Source: JADJWR01 sp964509545 (lineage in GTDB: Bacteria; Pseudomonadota; Gammaproteobacteria; Burkholderiales; Burkholderiaceae_F). From it: a stretch of 52,619 bases of DNA. Both the position numbers and the translations under genes were made by a program. The notes under the pieces were generated by a model. It ran no database searches and was not told where the DNA came from. It saw nothing but the letters and a program-made list of their open reading frames with translations. Position 1 is the first letter of the stretch, and each line of letters opens with the position of its first letter. The stretch is taken from positions 1 to 52,619 of the forward strand of contig CAZDXQ010000024.1 of the NCBI GenBank assembly GCA_964509545.1, in the 5' to 3' direction. Below are positions 23,097 through 30,961 of the stretch, in pieces.

Positions 23097-24509
23097 CTAT
23101 CCCTCCAGCACCCAGGTGTCCTTGGTGCCGCCGCCCTGCGACGAATTCACCACCAGCGAGCCCTCGCGCAGCGCCACGCGGGTCAGCCCGCCGGGAACGA
23201 TCGAGATGTCCCTGCCCGACAGCACGTAGGGCCGCAGGTCGATATGGCGCGGCGCGATTCCCGACTCGACGTAGGTCGGACAGGTCGACAGCGACAGCGT
23301 CGGCTGGGCGATGAAGTTGGCCGGATCCCTGAGTATCTTTTGCCGGAATTCCTCGATCTCCGCCTTTGTGGCGGCCGGTCCGATCAGCATGCCGTAGCCG
23401 CCGGCGTTGTGCACTTCCTTGACCACCAGTTCCGGCAGCTTCGCCAGCGCAGCTTCCATTTCGTCGCGGTTGCGGCACTTGAACGTCGGCACATTGGCCA
23501 GCAGCGGCTTCTCGCCGAGATAAAACTGGATCATGTCCGGCACGTACGGGTAGATCGACTTGTCGTCGGCGATGCCGGTACCGATGGCATTGGCCAGCGT
23601 CACCCGTCCGGCGCGGTACGCGGCAAGCAGCCCGGGCACGCCGAGCGTCGAGTCGGGGCGGAACACCAGCGGATCGAGAAAGTCATCGTCGACGCGGCGG
23701 TAGATGACGTCGACGCGCTGCGGGCCGCGCGTGGTGCGCATGTACACGGCATCGTCCTGAACGAACAGGTCCTGGCCCTCGACCAGTTCGACGCCCATCT
23801 GCTGCGCCAGGAAGGCGTGCTCGAAGTAGGCCGAGTTGTACATGCCCGGCGTCAGCACCACGACCACCGGATCGGCGGCGCCCTGCGGCGCCACCGAACG
23901 CAGGTTCTCCAGCAGCAGGTCCGGGTAGTGCGCCACCGGCGCGATCCTGTTGCGCGCGAACAGTTCGGGAAACAGCCGCATCATCATCTTGCGGTTTTCG
24001 AGCATGTACGACACGCCACTGGGCACGCGCAGGTTGTCCTCCAGCACGTAGTACTCGCCCGCGCCGGCGCGGACAATGTCGATGCCGGCAATGTGCGCGT
24101 AGATGCCGCCGGCCACATCGATGCCGTGCATCTGCGGCCGGTACTGCGAGTTGCGGAAGACCTGGTCGGCCGGCACGCGGCCGGCGCGGATGATGTCCTG
24201 CCCGTGGTAGACGTCGTGCAGGAACATGTTCAGCGCCCGCACGCGCTGGCGCAGCCCGGCCTCGAGTTCTCGCCACTCGGCCGCCGGGATCACGCGCGGA
24301 ATCACGTCGAACGGGATCAGCCGCTCCGTGCCCGCCGCTTCGCCGTAGACGGCGAACGTGATGCCGACGCGGCGGAAGACCAGATCCGCCTCGGCGCGCT
24401 TGTTGATCATCGTCTCCGGACTCTGCCCGGCCAGCCAGAGTTCGTAGTCGCGGTAGTGCGGGCGGGACACGCCCGCAGCCGTGAACATCTCGTCGAATGC
24501 GGCGGTCAT
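23097..24509 (-). CDS. Circularly permuted ATP-grasp enzyme (cluster gene 1)
   Basis: 470 residues, CP_ATPgrasp type, predicted amide/peptide bond-forming ligase. Motifs: GITFAVYG, RLIPFDVIPRVIPAAEW, YVLEDNLRVPSGVSYMLENR (acidic EDN), LTPGMYNSAYFEHAFLA, RVDDDFLDPLVFRPDSTLGVPGLL, LVVKEVHNAGGYGM (Lys and Gly-rich nucleotide loop), RPYVLSGRDISIVPGGLTRVAL and NSSQGGGTKDTWV. All of these look intact, unlike the diverged copy in the fusion gene. First gene of the cluster on the minus strand, 60 bases after comEC; a separate promoter in that gap is possible (TTAGACT-like box) but not convincing. Confidence 0.94.
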   Translation of the reverse strand: MTAAFDEMFTAAGVSRPHYRDYELWLAGQSPETMINKRAEADLVFRRVGITFAVYGEAAGTERLIPFDVIPRVIPAAEWRELEAGLRQRVRALNMFLHDVYHGQDIIRAGRVPADQVFRNSQYRPQMHGIDVAGGIYAHIAGIDIVRAGAGEYYVLEDNLRVPSGVSYMLENRKMMMRLFPELFARNRIAPVAHYPDLLLENLRSVAPQGAADPVVVVLTPGMYNSAYFEHAFLAQQMGVELVEGQDLFVQDDAVYMRTTRGPQRVDVIYRRVDDDFLDPLVFRPDSTLGVPGLLAAYRAGRVTLANAIGTGIADDKSIYPYVPDMIQFYLGEKPLLANVPTFKCRNRDEMEAALAKLPELVVKEVHNAGGYGMLIGPAATKAEIEEFRQKILRDPANFIAQPTLSLSTCPTYVESGIAPRHIDLRPYVLSGRDISIVPGGLTRVALREGSLVVNSSQGGGTKDTWVLEG

Positions 24510-24569
24510 GGGCGCTTTGCCGACGGTGAGCCGATGGGCACGGCCAGTCTAACCGGCCGAAGCGCCGCC

Positions 24570-27053
24570 TCAGTAGGGTTGGACCGGCTCGGCCAGTACC
24601 GCGTCCGGGTCGTCGATGATGTCGCCGTCGGCCTGCTCTGGCTTCGGCAATGCACCGGAGCCGGGCCGGTTGTGCCAGTAACGGTGCGCCTGCGCCCGCC
24701 AGCGGTGCACCTGCACCGCCCCCTCGGCTCCGAACCGCCACTGTGTCGCGCCCGATTCATCACTGCGAACGACATGCACGCCGCGTGCCATGTAGCGGGA
24801 GAGAACCTCCGCCTCGGGATGGCCAAAGCGATTGCGATAGCCGACCTGGACGCTGGCCCACGTCGGGCGTGCGGCGTCGAGCAAGGTTTCGCTCGACGAA
24901 CCGCGGCTGCCATGGTGCGGCACGGACAGCCAGTCGACACCCAGTTCAGGCTCGCGGGCGACGAGTTCCGCCTCCTCGCGCGCCGGCAGATCTCCAGTCA
25001 AAAGCAGCCGACGCCCGCCCAGCGAAACGCGCAGCACGCAACTGGCCGCATTGCTCGGCAGATTGGCCCGCTGGTAATCGCTGGCGAGCGGGCGCAGCAC
25101 GTCGACGCGCATCGGCCCGACCTGCAGGCGCTGGCTGGCCGCGCAACGTTGCGCGGCGCTCGCCGCGCGCAGCGAAGGATGCGCCGGATCGATCGAGCTC
25201 AACACGCCGTCCACCGGCAGGCCGCGCAGGATCGAATCGGCGCCGCCGGAGTGATCGCTGTCCAGGTGCGACACCACGAGCAGATCGAGCGCCGTTATGC
25301 CGCGCCAGCGCAGGTACGGCAGCACGATGCGGCCGCCGGCGTCGGCCGTGCCGGAAAATCGCGGCCCGGTGTCGTACAGCAGCGCTTGCGCCTGCGTCTC
25401 GACCAGCACCGCGGTGCCCTGCCCCACATCGAGCGCGGTGACCCACATTTCGCCCGCGCCCGGCCGTGGCGCCGGCCAGACCAGCATCGGCAGCAGCCAG
25501 CTCGCGCCCACCCAGCGTAGCGACCAGCCCGGCGGCGCCAGCAGCCAGGCCACGCCGATGAAGGCAAGTGCGGCCGACCACCAGGGAGGCGCCGGCACGG
25601 CCACGCTGGCCCACGCCGGCTGTGTGATCAGCGCCAGGAAGGCGTGCAGCGCCTCGAGCAGTGTGTGGGCAAACGCCAGGCACGGCACCGCCAGCGAGTC
25701 GATCGGAACAGGGAGCAGCACGAACAGCCCGGCGAGCAGTGCCAGCGGCGTGACCAGCAGGCTCACCAGCGGAATCGCCACCACGTTGGCGAGGATGGAC
25801 ACCAGTGCGATCTGCTGGAACAGCACCACTGTCAGCGGCGCCAGCGCGAGCGTGACGGCGACCTGGACGCGGCCGGCCTCGGCCAGCCGCGCTCTCCATC
25901 TACGCTCGCGCGACCGCGGTCGGCCGCCGACGGTGAACATGATCGCCGCCACAGCGCCGAACGACAGCCAGAAGCCCGGCGCAATCACCGCCCATGGGTC
26001 GAGCAGGCAGACCACGACCGCCGCCAGCGCCAGCGTGGTCAGCGGCCGGGTGCCAAGGCGAAGCCAGAGCGCAGCCGCGACCGTGCCGAGCATGAAGAAG
26101 GTGCGCTGCGCCGGCACGCCCCAACCGGCGAGCAGGCAGTAGCCCAGCGCGGCAATGACCGCCGCCACGGCGGCGGCCATTTGCGCCGGCGCCAGCGCCA
26201 GCGCGCGGCGTGAGCGGCGCCACACGGCACCGACCATCAGCGCCGCCAGTCCGCAGATCATCGTGATGTGCAACCCGGAAATGCTGACCAGGTGCGAGAT
26301 GCCGGTGCGGTTGAACAGCTGCCAGTCGGCTTCGGCGATCGCCCGCTGGTCGCCCAGCACCAGCGCGATCAGCACGCCGCCGAAGCGCTCGCCGCCGATG
26401 CGTTGCTGCAGCCGCGTACGCAGATCGGCGCGGGCACGGTCGATCGCCGAACCGGCGGTGTAAACCATGGTTGCCAGCCGCCGCGCCGGCGGCCTTTCCC
26501 GCACGTAGCCGCCGGCGCGCAGATTGCGCTCGAACAGCCATGCCTCGAGATCGAAGCCGCCCGGATTGAAGCTGCCGTGCGGCCGGCGCAGCCGCACCGT
26601 GAACGACCAGCGCTCGCCCGGCGCCACGACTGCGTCCGCTGCATACCAGGCCAGCGAAATCCTCGGCGGGACCCGCACAGCGGCGGTGGCGACGTGCTCG
26701 ACCGCAAACTCGAAGCGCACGCCGCGTTCCATCGTCGCCGGCAGGCCGGCGATGACGCCGATGACTTCGACGTCGCGCCCCTCGTCGGCCGGCGCCAGTT
26801 CGACGGCCAGCCGAAAGTGCGCCAGCCATGCGGCGTAGACGAACCCCGCCCCCATGGCAGACGCCGCCAGGACGGCTCCCGCAAAACGCCGCTCGCCGCT
26901 TTCACCGACCTGCCGCCGCGCCTGCAGCGCCAGGACCCCGAAGCCGAGCGCGGCGATTGCCGCAGCGCCGAGCGCCATCGCACCCGGAAGGTCGGGCTGC
27001 TGCTGCAGGACGAACACGCCGGCAACGAACGCCGCCAGCGCCAGGGCAAGCAT
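24570..27053 (-). CDS. comEC: ComEC/Rec2 DNA-uptake channel protein
   Basis: Inner-membrane channel that carries single-stranded DNA into the cytoplasm in natural transformation. 827 residues. Order: N-terminal membrane segments and DUF4131 region (ISLAWYAADAVVAPGERW), Competence domain (LVLGDQRAIAEADWQLFNRTGISHLVSISGLHITMI, then many hydrophobic helices), and a C-terminal metallo-beta-lactamase-like domain (LDVGQGTAVLVETQAQALLYDTG, VVSHLDSDHSGG, LLLTGDLPAREEAEL, SVPHHGS). ATG 27053 starts one base after the tatD stop; the frame upstream of it is antisense-like and rejected. The rest of a competence system is not in the window. Confidence 0.94.
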   Translation of the reverse strand: MLALALAAFVAGVFVLQQQPDLPGAMALGAAAIAALGFGVLALQARRQVGESGERRFAGAVLAASAMGAGFVYAAWLAHFRLAVELAPADEGRDVEVIGVIAGLPATMERGVRFEFAVEHVATAAVRVPPRISLAWYAADAVVAPGERWSFTVRLRRPHGSFNPGGFDLEAWLFERNLRAGGYVRERPPARRLATMVYTAGSAIDRARADLRTRLQQRIGGERFGGVLIALVLGDQRAIAEADWQLFNRTGISHLVSISGLHITMICGLAALMVGAVWRRSRRALALAPAQMAAAVAAVIAALGYCLLAGWGVPAQRTFFMLGTVAAALWLRLGTRPLTTLALAAVVVCLLDPWAVIAPGFWLSFGAVAAIMFTVGGRPRSRERRWRARLAEAGRVQVAVTLALAPLTVVLFQQIALVSILANVVAIPLVSLLVTPLALLAGLFVLLPVPIDSLAVPCLAFAHTLLEALHAFLALITQPAWASVAVPAPPWWSAALAFIGVAWLLAPPGWSLRWVGASWLLPMLVWPAPRPGAGEMWVTALDVGQGTAVLVETQAQALLYDTGPRFSGTADAGGRIVLPYLRWRGITALDLLVVSHLDSDHSGGADSILRGLPVDGVLSSIDPAHPSLRAASAAQRCAASQRLQVGPMRVDVLRPLASDYQRANLPSNAASCVLRVSLGGRRLLLTGDLPAREEAELVAREPELGVDWLSVPHHGSRGSSSETLLDAARPTWASVQVGYRNRFGHPEAEVLSRYMARGVHVVRSDESGATQWRFGAEGAVQVHRWRAQAHRYWHNRPGSGALPKPEQADGDIIDDPDAVLAEPVQPY

Positions 27054-27054
27054 T

Positions 27055-27861
27055 TCAGGCCGGGTTGGCCAGCAGCGCTGCCAGCCGCGGCAGGGCCGCG
27101 CAGGCGTTGCGCCGATTGGCCTGCGCGACCTGCTGCAGCGGCAGGCTGCGCAGCTGCGCCAGCACCTGCGCCATCGCCGGCAGGTCACCCGGCTCGTTGC
27201 GCAGCGAGGCACCGTCCCTGCGCCGCCACTGTGGCGGGATGTCGGGCGCGTCGGTCTCCAGCACCCAGGCATCGTCGGGCAGCGTCGCCGCGAGCTGGCG
27301 GATGCGCAGCGAACCGTCGTAGGTCATCGCGCCGCCAAAGCCAAGGCGCAGCCCGCGCGCAATCATGCGCAGCGCCTGATCCTCGCTGCCATTGAAAGCG
27401 TGCGCGATCCCCCCCATCACCTCGTGCCGGTTCAGGTACTTGAGCAGGCCGTCGGCCGAGCGGCGCACGTGCAGGATGACGGGCAGCCGGAACTGCCGCG
27501 CCAGTTTCAGTTGCTGGGCGTAGAACCACTCCTGGCGCTCGCGGTCGAGCCCTTCGACGAAGTAGTCGAGCCCGATCTCCCCGACCGCCACCAGCCGCGG
27601 ATCGTCCTGCGCCGACGCCAGTGCTGCGCGCAGGCGCTCGATATCGCTGTCAGCCGCCTGCGGCGTATACAGCGGATGGATGCCGAGCGCGTAGGCAAAG
27701 CGGTGACGGTGCGCAAGCCCGGCCACGGTCTCGAAGCCGGCCACCTCGACCGAAGGGATCACCATCATCGACACGCCGAGGTCGCGCGCGCGCGCCAGCA
27801 CGTCGTCACGGTCGGCGTCGAACGCGTCGGCGTCCAGATGACAATGGGTATCGATCCACAT
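27055..27861 (-). CDS. TatD-family metal-dependent hydrolase (DNase-like)
   Basis: 268 residues, TIM-barrel metal hydrolase. Ligand motifs: DTHCHLDADAF at the N-terminus, VGEIGLDYF (Glu), LPVILHVRRSADG (His), GGIAHAFNGS (His) and VLETDAPDIPP (Asp). TatD proteins are 3'-5' exonucleases or deacylases acting on DNA or tRNA products. ATG 27861 gives the family N-terminus MWIDTHCHLD. The gene runs into comEC with a one-base gap, so the two are co-translated. Which of the several TatD paralogues (tatD, ycfH, yjjV) it matches cannot be fixed; it resembles the YjjV group. Confidence 0.9.
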   Translation of the reverse strand: MWIDTHCHLDADAFDADRDDVLARARDLGVSMMVIPSVEVAGFETVAGLAHRHRFAYALGIHPLYTPQAADSDIERLRAALASAQDDPRLVAVGEIGLDYFVEGLDRERQEWFYAQQLKLARQFRLPVILHVRRSADGLLKYLNRHEVMGGIAHAFNGSEDQALRMIARGLRLGFGGAMTYDGSLRIRQLAATLPDDAWVLETDAPDIPPQWRRRDGASLRNEPGDLPAMAQVLAQLRSLPLQQVAQANRRNACAALPRLAALLANPA

Positions 27862-27883
27862 GCGCTGTTGCCCCGCGGGGAGT

Positions 27884-27939
27884 GTAGAACCTACCTCAGC
27901 ATCTCCGACGGCAGCCGCGGCGCCTGAGATGGGTTCTAC
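27884..27939. promoter_or_regulatory. Two-step inverted repeat between tatD and the DUF2062 gene
   Basis: GTAGAACC (27884-27891) and GGTTCTAC (27932-27939) form a perfect outer arm, and CATCTC (27900-27905) and GAGATG (27926-27931) form an inner arm. It lies in the divergent gap, 23 bases before the tatD start on the minus strand. It could be a regulatory RNA hairpin in the tatD leader or a protein-binding site. Confidence 0.45.
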
Positions 27940-28011
27940 GAGCTTGTCGGCGCGCAATGCGCCGGCAGCGCGCACCGCTAGCCTGTGCGATGCGGCCCCC
28001 ATACGGCTGCC

Positions 28012-28017
28012 TACAAT
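28012..28017 (+). promoter_or_regulatory. -10 box TACAAT close to the DUF2062 start (leaderless candidate)
   Basis: TACAAT ends six bases before ATG 28024 and there is no Shine-Dalgarno. Transcription would begin at or within a base of the ATG. The -35 region is weak. Confidence 0.45.
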
Positions 28018-28023
28018 CCGCGC

Positions 28024-28572
28024 ATGCCGAGGAAGTTCTTCAAGCGTTACATGCCCAGTGTCGAGAAGGTGCGCGAAGTGCGCGCGCTCAACCTCTTCGG
28101 CGACGCGCTGTTCCACCCTGCCCTGTGGCACCTGAATCGGCGCTCCGCCGCCGGCGGTGTCGCCGTCGGCATGTTCTGCGGGCTGATTCCCGGGCCCTTC
28201 CAGATGCTCGGCGCCGGCATCGCGGCTGTCATCTTCCGCGTCAATCTGCCGGCGGCACTGCTGACCACGCTGTACACCAACCCGTTGACCATCGTCCCGC
28301 TGTACCTGGTGGCGTACAAGATCGGCAGCTTCGTGCTCGGCACCGCCGCCGGCCGGCCACCGACGCCGCCTCCGCACTGGGCCTGGACGGATCTCGGCGC
28401 CTCGATCCAGGCGCTCGGCAAGTGGGCCCTCGGCCTCGGCGCGCCGCTTGCGCTCGGCGTTTTCCTGCTCGCCTGCCTGCTCGCCGCCGCGGGTTACGTC
28501 GTCGTGCGCGTGCTGTGGAACATCCACCTGCGTCGGGCCTGGATGGCGCGACGCCAGCGCCGCCTCGCATGA
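28024..28572 (+). CDS. DUF2062-family membrane protein
   Basis: 182 residues. The start MPRKFFKRYMPS and the segment HPALWHLNRRSAAGGVAVGMFCGLIPGPFQMLGAGIAAVIFRVNLPAALLTTLYTNPLTIVPLY are the DUF2062 signature, with hydrophobic helices near 45-75, 85-110 and 140-165. A basic tail follows. Function unknown; probably an inner-membrane protein. ATG 28024 has no ribosome binding site and follows a TACAAT box, so the message may be leaderless. The stop overlaps the next gene (ATGA). Confidence 0.88.
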   Translation: MPRKFFKRYMPSVEKVREVRALNLFGDALFHPALWHLNRRSAAGGVAVGMFCGLIPGPFQMLGAGIAAVIFRVNLPAALLTTLYTNPLTIVPLYLVAYKIGSFVLGTAAGRPPTPPPHWAWTDLGASIQALGKWALGLGAPLALGVFLLACLLAAAGYVVVRVLWNIHLRRAWMARRQRRLA

Positions 28573-28931
28573 CGCGACTCGTTTTGCGCTGGCGCACCGG
28601 CCTGCCCTTCCTGCTCGCCGCAGCGCTCGTCTATCTCTTCGACCTTGGCCTATTGGCGCTCGGCGCCGCGCTTGGCGTGGCCGCCTTCATCGCCATGCTG
28701 ATGGCGCAACGGCCGGTTTCGATCAAACTCGGTGCGCTGGCGCTAGCCGGCGCTTTTTCTCTTGGCCTGACCGCCGCGATCTTTTCCGCCCTGCTCGGCC
28801 AGTCGGTGCGCGAAATGGCGGCGAGCCTCAGCAATCCGGTCGGCGTCCTGCTCAGCGTTGCGTCGCTGCTGCTGGCAACCTTCGGCCTGCTTGGCGTGCT
28901 CTGGGGCGCGCTTGCCGGACGGCGCGAATAA
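28569..28931 (+). CDS. Small membrane protein of unknown function
   Basis: 120 residues, about four predicted membrane helices: near 12-30 (LPFLLAAALVYLFDLGLLAL), 33-45, 54-76 (LGALALAGAFSLGLTAAIFSALLG) and 90-115 (GVLLSVASLLLATFGLLGVLWGAL). Basic N-terminus MTRLVLRWRTG. I do not recognise the family. ATGA overlap with the DUF2062 gene implies translational coupling and a shared operon. Confidence 0.75.
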   Translation: MTRLVLRWRTGLPFLLAAALVYLFDLGLLALGAALGVAAFIAMLMAQRPVSIKLGALALAGAFSLGLTAAIFSALLGQSVREMAASLSNPVGVLLSVASLLLATFGLLGVLWGALAGRRE

Positions 28932-29037
28932 GAGGCGATGCAAGTCGTCTGGTGCATCCCTGCCAATCAGAACGCCATTGATCCTGCGTCAATGCAACAT
29001 CCCGCGGCGCGAGTAGGTTGATTTTGCGTCTCGGGAA

Positions 29038-29125
29038 TGTTCGCCGCCCGTGGCGGCGAGTTGCTCTGCTCCGCCTGCCGTGGCGAACACACGCGCGGCG
29101 CCGGCCTGGATGCTCGATCCAGGCC
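29038..29125 (+). other. Structured 5' region before the lipoprotein gene
   Basis: Three inverted repeats lie between the previous stop and the lipoprotein start: CGCCGCC/GGCGGCG (29042-29048, 29052-29058), a wider TGTTCGCC/GGCGAACA (29038-29045, 29082-29089), and GGCCTGGAT/ATCCAGGCC (29103-29111, 29117-29125) 20 bases before the ATG. No T run follows the last hairpin. I recognise no known riboswitch family. Confidence 0.4.
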
Positions 29126-29145
29126 GATCGAAAGCGGAGAAAAGC

Positions 29146-30171
29146 ATGTCAAGAGAACATACAGTCAGCCGGATGCTGCGGGCCGCGGCCTGCCTCAGCG
29201 CCATCCTCGCGGCCGGTTGCGGCGGCGGCGGTGGCGGCGGCGAGGCGCCACCCGAACTGCTGCAGATCACGAGTCAGAATCAGATCGCCGTCGCGCGGGC
29301 AGTGACGGTCAATTTCATGAGCCTGGGCAGCATGCGCGATATCCCGATCTCCGATTACTCGGCGGGCAGCGCTCAGGCCAGTGCGCTCGCCGGGATCACC
29401 AAGCAGGCGCTCGGCACGGCAATCGAGCCGCTGCGCGCGGCCGGCAGCCGATTCGGGCCGCTTGCGATCCAGTCGGAAACCGAGCCCTGTCCGGCCGGCG
29501 GCTCACTGACCATCACCGTCGATGACCGCGACAATAACGGCCTGCCGTCCGCCGGCGACGTACTGACCATGGCCTTCAATAATTGCCGCCCCGATTCGTC
29601 GTCCTCGATCAACGGCAGCGTCAGGGTCGACATCGCCGTCTATGTGCCGTCGCAGCTCAGCGGCCTGTTCACGTTCGGCCAGCTGACGCTCGTCGACCGC
29701 GACGACACGGTTTCCGCCAATGGCGCGGCCAACGCCGTCTACACCGAAACGGTCGATGCCTCCGGCACGATGACGATCCGGACCGAACTGACGGTCGCCT
29801 CGGCTGGCCTGGTCACCAGCGGCTCGACTCCGGGATACACGGAAACCCTCACGCACGATTCGGGGTTCAATGCCGTGTGGACCGACGTCGTGCCGAACGG
29901 CCTGCCGCCGTATTCAACCTCGGCGCTTAGAGGCAGGGTGCATGTCGGATCGCTTGGCAACCGGATCATCCTGACCACCGATCCCGCGGTGCACGATCTC
30001 TGGTCCGCCGAGTTTCCGGACAGCGGCGTGGTGACGATCGACGGCTACCGGTCGCACCTGCGCCTGAGGGTGATGAGCACGTCCATGGTGCGGCTCGAAC
30101 TGGACGGCGACGACGACGGCACGTTCGAAGCGGGCCGCGACATGGCCTGGACCGAACTGATGCCGTTCTGA
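29146..30171 (+). CDS. Lipoprotein of unknown function
   Basis: 341 residues. The signal peptide RMLRAAACLSAILAAGC ends in a LAAGC lipobox, with Cys at about residue 25, followed by a poly-Gly stretch (seven Gly). The second residues after Cys are Gly, so no inner-membrane retention Asp is seen and the protein is probably sorted to the outer membrane. The mature part is beta-rich with Ca-binding-like Asp/Asn repeats: TVDDRDNNGLPSAGD near 140 and LDGDDDGTFEAGRD at the end, similar in shape to EF-hand or dockerin loops. No family recognised. GGAG precedes ATG 29146. The lol genes that handle lipoproteins lie next to it, converging. Confidence 0.82.
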   Translation: MSREHTVSRMLRAAACLSAILAAGCGGGGGGGEAPPELLQITSQNQIAVARAVTVNFMSLGSMRDIPISDYSAGSAQASALAGITKQALGTAIEPLRAAGSRFGPLAIQSETEPCPAGGSLTITVDDRDNNGLPSAGDVLTMAFNNCRPDSSSSINGSVRVDIAVYVPSQLSGLFTFGQLTLVDRDDTVSANGAANAVYTETVDASGTMTIRTELTVASAGLVTSGSTPGYTETLTHDSGFNAVWTDVVPNGLPPYSTSALRGRVHVGSLGNRIILTTDPAVHDLWSAEFPDSGVVTIDGYRSHLRLRVMSTSMVRLELDGDDDGTFEAGRDMAWTELMPF

Positions 30172-30215
30172 CAACCGGTATCGCCGCAGCGCCGCAAGCT
30201 TGCTGCTGGCCAGGT

Positions 30216-30959
30216 TCAGGCGTCGCGCAACCGTCCATCGACCAGCCGCAGCACGCGATCGCACTTGGCGGCCAGTTCCGGGTCGTGCGTGACGATGATG
30301 ATCGCGGTGCCGCGGCTGCGCGCAAGCTGAACGAAGACATCGAACACGGCGCGAGCGGTGTCGCGGTCGAGGTTGCCGGTCGGCTCATCGGCCAGTACGC
30401 AGTCCGGCCGGGTGACGATGGCCCGCGCAATGGCCGTGCGCTGGCGTTCGCCGCCGGACAGTTCCGCCGGATGGTGCTCGAACCGCGCGCCCAGACCCAC
30501 GGCACTCAGCGCCTCGGCCGCCTGCTCACGCGCCTGCGGCAATGGCACGCGCCGGATCGCCAGCGGCATGGCCACGTTGTCCAGCGCCGTGAACTCCGGC
30601 AGCAGATGATGGAACTGGTAGACGAAGCCGAGCGCGCGGTTGCGCAGCCGGCCGCGCTCGTCGTCGGAAAGGCCTGCAAGATCGCGACCACCTACCTGCA
30701 CCGAGCCGGCATCCAGTTCATCGAGCCCGCCTAGGCAGTGCAACAGCGTGCTCTTGCCCGAACCGGAGGCGCCGACGACGGCGACGATCTCGCCGCTGGC
30801 GAGGTTCAGGTCCGCGCCCTTCAATACCTCGACCGCCAGCCCGCCCTCGCGGTAGGCCTTGAACACGCCGCGCGCAGCGATGACGTCAGCCATGGACGAG
30901 CGCACTGCCTCGTCTTCGTCCTGCCCATGCAGGCGAGGAGCAACGGTCGGCGGCCGCAT
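30216..30959 (-). CDS. lolD: Lipoprotein-releasing ABC transporter ATPase LolD
   Basis: ATPase of the LolCDE complex, which releases outer-membrane lipoproteins from the inner membrane to LolA. Walker A GASGSGKSTLLH, the LolD-type GGLDELDAG segment and YQFHHLLPEFTALDNV (Q loop), signature LSGGERQRTAIARAI, Walker B CVLADEPTGNLD and switch His in VTHD. Two possible starts: ATG 30959 directly after the lolC stop, and ATG 30893 (MADVIAARGVFKAYREG), which matches the usual N-terminus better; 30959 is listed because it is nearest the lolC stop. Same operon as lolC. Confidence 0.94.
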   Translation of the reverse strand: MRPPTVAPRLHGQDEDEAVRSSMADVIAARGVFKAYREGGLAVEVLKGADLNLASGEIVAVVGASGSGKSTLLHCLGGLDELDAGSVQVGGRDLAGLSDDERGRLRNRALGFVYQFHHLLPEFTALDNVAMPLAIRRVPLPQAREQAAEALSAVGLGARFEHHPAELSGGERQRTAIARAIVTRPDCVLADEPTGNLDRDTARAVFDVFVQLARSRGTAIIIVTHDPELAAKCDRVLRLVDGRLRDA

Positions 30960-30961
30960 CG

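Noticed and set aside
24510..24569. Separate promoter for the ATP-grasp cluster
   Set aside because: The TTAGACT box in the 60-base gap after comEC has no fitting -35; transcription from upstream is equally possible.
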